A program made the position numbers and the translations under genes. DNA of 43,336 nucleotides from Paenibacillus sp. (lineage in GTDB: Bacteria > Bacillota > Bacilli > Paenibacillales > Paenibacillaceae): assembly GCA_031254035.1 (NCBI GenBank), contig JAIRVF010000021.1, positions 1 to 43,336 on the forward strand, in the 5' to 3' direction. A model generated the notes under the pieces. It was not told the DNA's origin. It searched no databases and saw nothing but the letters and a program-made list of their open reading frames with translations. This document shows positions 40,495 through 43,336 of this stretch, piece after piece. Numbering within the stretch: the stretch's first letter is position 1; each line of letters opens with the position of its first letter.

Positions 40495-41208
40495 TTAAAA
40501 TCTCAGCCAATCCGGCGTGATCGCTTGAAGCCAGATCGTAATTTTCGTCATTTGATTTGTGAACAACAAGACTCCCATCAGCAGCATTAATGCGCCACCG
40601 ACTTTCATCATGATGCTTGAATATTTCACAATCCATTTGGTCGATCCGATAAAAAAGGCCAAAACAAAAAATGGCAAAGCGAATCCCACGGTGTAAGCTG
40701 TGATCAGCGAAAACCACGAACCCGGCTGAGTTGCCGCGAGTCCAACGATTGCAGCGAGGATCGGACCTACACAAGGCGACCATCCTGCCGAAAAGCCGAT
40801 TCCGAAAATAAAAGAACCTATGTACCCGGCTGGCTTGAATTTCAAATCCATTTTATAATCGCGCATTAGAAATTTCGGCTGGAAAATACCAACCAGAAAT
40901 AGTCCCATTAAAATAATCAAAATGGCGGACAACTGACGGATCAAGTCACGGTTGTTATTAAAAAAGCTTCCAAATATCCCCGCACTGACGCCAAGCGTGT
41001 AAAATACCGCCGAAAAACCCAAAATAAATGCTAGCGTGTGCGTCATGGTCCGGAAACGGACTTCTCTTTTATTCTGCTCCGTTTTCAGCTGCTGAACCGA
41101 CATGCCTGTAATATAGGACAAATAAGACGGATACAAAGGCAGGCAGCACGGAGAGATAAAAGAAGCCAGTCCGGCCACAAAGGCAATCCCAACATTCAAG
41201 CTCGACAA
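40495..41208 (-). CDS. ccdA: Cytochrome c biogenesis protein CcdA
   Basis: CcdA passes reducing equivalents across the membrane for cytochrome c assembly and, in Bacillus, for spore cortex-related thiol reduction. The 237-residue protein has six helices. The redox cysteines are in ASFISPCCLPLYPSYLSYI (near residue 20) and FSAGWSPCVGPILAAIVG (near 140). The start is TTG with AGGGGG seven bases upstream. It follows the zinc permease gene by 21 bp. No thioredoxin-like partner is in the window. Confidence 0.94.
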   Translation of the reverse strand: MSSLNVGIAFVAGLASFISPCCLPLYPSYLSYITGMSVQQLKTEQNKREVRFRTMTHTLAFILGFSAVFYTLGVSAGIFGSFFNNNRDLIRQLSAILIILMGLFLVGIFQPKFLMRDYKMDLKFKPAGYIGSFIFGIGFSAGWSPCVGPILAAIVGLAATQPGSWFSLITAYTVGFALPFFVLAFFIGSTKWIVKYSSIMMKVGGALMLLMGVLLFTNQMTKITIWLQAITPDWLRF

Positions 41209-41229
41209 GGCAGTACCCCCTACTTATTT

Positions 41230-42039
41230 CTAAATCGATAATCCCTTTTTGCCGGCCATGGTTAGAATAAGCAATGCGATCAAAAGAAGAACGATGGTTG
41301 CTCCTGGCGCTAAATTCCAAATACCGGCGATGACGAGCCCGATGATTACGGCAATTTCGGAAATGATCACGGATAAGATCACGGAGGATTTAAAGCTTCT
41401 TGCAATGAGCAAGCTGATGGCAACCGGAATAGTCAGCAAAGCCGACACCAGCAGCGCCCCCACAATTTTGATCGCCGTACTGATAACAAGCGCAGTCAAT
41501 ACGGTAATCAGCATATTCAGCATCCGTACGGGCAGTCCGTTTACACTTGCGGTATCCTCCTCGAAGCTGAGCAGAAAGAACTCTTTGAAAAAGAGGAATA
41601 TTACCACAACAACAACCAGCGTTACGGCCCCTACCACGTACAAATCCTGTGTATCCAGTGTATAGATGCTTCCGAACAGATAACTCATCACATCTGTATT
41701 GTAACCCATACCGAGTGTAAAAAATAGAGAAGCTAGAGCTACCCCACCGGACATAATAATAGCAATAGACAATTCGGCATAACTTTTATAGGCTTTCCGC
41801 AGCTTCTCAATCGCAAACGAAGCCAATACTGCGAAAATAAGCCCCGCCCCAAGTGGATACACCTCAATTAAAAAACCAAGGGCTACGCCGGCAATGGTCA
41901 CATGCGCGAGCGTGTCCCCAATCATGGACAGCCTGCGAAGCACCAAAAAGATCCCGATCAGCGGGGCGGTTATGCCAATCAGAATGCCGCCCGCTAGTGC
42001 CCGCTGAAAAAAATCACTAAGCATAATATCGATAGCCAA
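41230..42039 (-). CDS. znuB: Zinc/manganese ABC transporter permease
   Basis: This 269-residue permease has about eight helices. GILIGITAPLIGIFLVLRRLSMIGDTLAHVTIAG is the diagnostic ABC-3 signature, shown here as LVLRRLSMIGDTLAHV, with GALLVSALLTIPVAISLLIA later. This family (ZnuB/AdcB/MntC) takes up Zn2+ or Mn2+. TTG 42039 has AAGGAG nine bases upstream. It forms an operon with znuA and znuC, and ccdA follows. Zinc specificity is inferred; manganese is possible given mntR nearby. Confidence 0.93.
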   Translation of the reverse strand: MAIDIMLSDFFQRALAGGILIGITAPLIGIFLVLRRLSMIGDTLAHVTIAGVALGFLIEVYPLGAGLIFAVLASFAIEKLRKAYKSYAELSIAIIMSGGVALASLFFTLGMGYNTDVMSYLFGSIYTLDTQDLYVVGAVTLVVVVVIFLFFKEFFLLSFEEDTASVNGLPVRMLNMLITVLTALVISTAIKIVGALLVSALLTIPVAISLLIARSFKSSVILSVIISEIAVIIGLVIAGIWNLAPGATIVLLLIALLILTMAGKKGLSI

Positions 42040-42075
42040 TGAGAACGACTCCTTCTCGCGAAAGCAGCGTTCGGA

Positions 42076-42828
42076 TCACGTCAGCGAATGCTGTAGATCA
42101 CGAACCTCGCAATTTTGTATTTCATGGGAATGCCGGACATAGAAAGAAATGTTGCCGTTATACTGCTTGGGCTCCTTGCCAAGATAACTTTCCACCATGC
42201 CCATATCATGTGAAACCATTAGAAACGTCATATGATGATGCTCGTGCATATGGGTGATCAGCCCGAAGAAATCAGCCTGTGTTTTGGCATCAATCCCGAC
42301 GGTAGGCTCATCCAAAATGAGCAAATCCGGACGGTTGATCATCGCTCTAGCCAGGAAGGCACGCTGCTGCTGACCGCCTGAAAGTTCTCCTATCCTTTTG
42401 CCGGCAATGGGCTGGATTCCCATAACCTCAAGCGCGTCATCGCATTGCTGCTGCTGACTTTTGCTGACTCTTCGGAACAGGTTTTTGTTATTGTACAAAC
42501 CCGATAATACAACCTCTCTTACCGTCGCCGGAAAAAGAGGGTTAAACGCGTTTTTTTGCGGCACATAGCCGATCCGTTCCCAGTCCTTGAACTTTCGGAT
42601 AGACTGCCCAAACAATCGGATCTCTCCTTGCCCTGCAGGCAGCAGCCCCACAATCATCCGCATCAGGGTCGATTTACCTGCACCGTTGGAACCAATAATG
42701 CCGACGAAATCTCTTTCCTTGACGGTAAAACTTAAATCGGAAATGACCTGCTGATCCCGATAGGAAAAAGAAATATGCTCAAGTTCCACCACTGGTTGAT
42801 GACAATCATCACTGATCGGTGTAAACAT
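42076..42828 (-). CDS. znuC: Zinc/manganese ABC transporter ATPase
   Basis: This 250-residue ATPase has Walker A IIGSNGAGKSTLMRMIV, the Q-loop GYVPQKNAFNP, signature IGELSGGQQQRAFLARAM, Walker B LLILDEPTVGIDAKTQ and the switch MVSHDMGMVE. AAAGGTGG lies seven bases before the ATG. The C-terminus is His-poor, unlike some ZnuC proteins. It energises the ZnuB permease and lies between znuA and znuB. Confidence 0.94.
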   Translation of the reverse strand: MFTPISDDCHQPVVELEHISFSYRDQQVISDLSFTVKERDFVGIIGSNGAGKSTLMRMIVGLLPAGQGEIRLFGQSIRKFKDWERIGYVPQKNAFNPLFPATVREVVLSGLYNNKNLFRRVSKSQQQQCDDALEVMGIQPIAGKRIGELSGGQQQRAFLARAMINRPDLLILDEPTVGIDAKTQADFFGLITHMHEHHHMTFLMVSHDMGMVESYLGKEPKQYNGNISFYVRHSHEIQNCEVRDLQHSLT

Positions 42829-42859
42829 GCGACATCCACCTTTCTTAAGAAATAATTTA

Positions 42860-43336
42860 CTATTGCAACGCCAATATTAGATTTGTCAAATTATTACGCA
42901 TCAACGAAAAATAATCGTCCCCGCGCTTCAACTGCTCCTGGGTAAGTCCCTCAACAGGGTTTAGAACCAATACTTCCGCGCCCGTTTCCTTCGCCAAGGT
43001 TTTGGCAAGACGATCCGATACCAATTCCTCAAAAAAGATATAATGAATGCCCTTCTCCTTAACCAATCCGGAAAGATTCAACAGGTCCTGCGCTCGCGGC
43101 TCAGCATCTGGAGACAGCCCCATGATAGCATGCTGGATGAGTCCATAGTCCCGTGCCAGGTAGCCAAAGGCTTCATGGGATACGACGACTTCCTTGCGTG
43201 GCATTTCCGCCAGCTTGGAATCGAATTCTTCGTCCAGTTCTACCAACTTTTTATGCAGCTCCATATATCGGCTCGTATATGCTTCTTTATGGGAAGGGTC
43301 GGCTTCAATATAACTATTCTTTATATTTTCTGCCAT
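42860..43336 (-). CDS. znuA: Zinc/manganese-binding lipoprotein, C-terminal part
   Basis: The gene runs off the window; the 158 codons seen are the C-terminal half of a cluster A-I solute-binding protein. The backbone helix is present (YTSRYMELHKKLVELDEEFD), followed by VVVSHEAFGYLARDYGL with the third metal His. Then come GIHYIFFEELVSDRLAKTLA and LNPVEGLTQEQLKRGDDYFS, with the Glu/Asp ligand region. The first Met at 43336 is internal, not the start. It captures metal outside the cell for ZnuBC. The signal peptide and His-rich loop lie beyond the window. Confidence 0.9.
   Translation of the reverse strand: MAENIKNSYIEADPSHKEAYTSRYMELHKKLVELDEEFDSKLAEMPRKEVVVSHEAFGYLARDYGLIQHAIMGLSPDAEPRAQDLLNLSGLVKEKGIHYIFFEELVSDRLAKTLAKETGAEVLVLNPVEGLTQEQLKRGDDYFSLMRNNLTNLILALQ

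Noticed and set aside
1..43336. CRISPR array or tRNA/rRNA genes
   Set aside because: No regularly spaced direct repeats of CRISPR size and no cloverleaf or rRNA sequence were recognised by eye. A tRNAscan or CRISPR search was not possible.

Overview
This window comes from a low-to-mid GC, endospore-forming Firmicute and most likely from Paenibacillus or a close relative. The clues are the complete spoIIIAA-AH operon, spo0A and spoIVB, an H-type small acid-soluble spore protein gene, and the yqhV/comB/yqhO-yqhT neighbourhood. The insertion of amaP and a DUF2273 gene between asp23 and nusB and the strong AGGAGG ribosome binding sites also fit. The genus call is an inference from gene content and order. 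No rRNA, tRNA, CRISPR array or complete IS element was seen.

Layout. (1) 1-6.3 kb is accessory: a DUF3006 protein coupled to a ComEC-like metallo-beta-lactamase-fold lipoprotein, a secreted unknown, a metallophosphoesterase, and a two-gene ABC exporter divergent from an OmpR-type response regulator and a frameshifted histidine kinase. (2) 6.4-9.7 kb is the sporulation control block. It holds sspH with a 57-residue companion, a duplicated 3' fragment of spo0A fused to a truncated small gene, intact spo0A and spoIVB. (3) 9.8-23.4 kb is the conserved housekeeping run, all on the minus strand. Transcription order is accB, accC, asp23, amaP, DUF2273, nusB, folD, xseA, xseB, ispA, dxs, tlyA, an unknown membrane gene, argR and recN, leading into spoIVB and spo0A. 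(4) 23.5-29.5 kb is the spoIIIA operon (the mother-cell to forespore channel) with yqhV upstream. (5) 30-37.7 kb carries comB, lysC, efp, an Xaa-Pro peptidase, aroQ, yqhR, yqhQ, a small membrane gene and a patatin (yqhO). (6) 38-43.3 kb holds a secreted GHL10-type glycosidase with a copper-amine-oxidase-like N-terminus, mntR, ccdA and a zinc-type ABC importer (znuB, znuC and a partial znuA cut by the window edge).

How the genes work together. Spo0A commits the cell to sporulation, SpoIVB signals from forespore to mother cell, and SpoIIIA proteins build the feeding-tube channel. SspH protects spore DNA. The acc, isp/dxs, folD, nusB, xse and arg genes are vegetative metabolism in the order familiar from Bacillus subtilis.

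The most unusual content is non-coding. Three copies of a modular intergenic repeat (21321-21500, 29591-29858, 37761-38018) share a common core and a TGTTCAAAAAG terminal inverted repeat. They differ by presence or absence of hairpin cassettes of roughly 35-45 bp. A second, smaller hairpin repeat family lies upstream of lysC and has a partial copy flanked by a 10-bp direct repeat. Other points worth attention are the spo0A 3' duplication, an overlapping leader reading frame with its own strong ribosome binding site at spo0A, an internal beta-subunit start in lysC, a tetrapeptide-repeat linker in SpoIIIAH and a one-base G-run frameshift in the histidine kinase.
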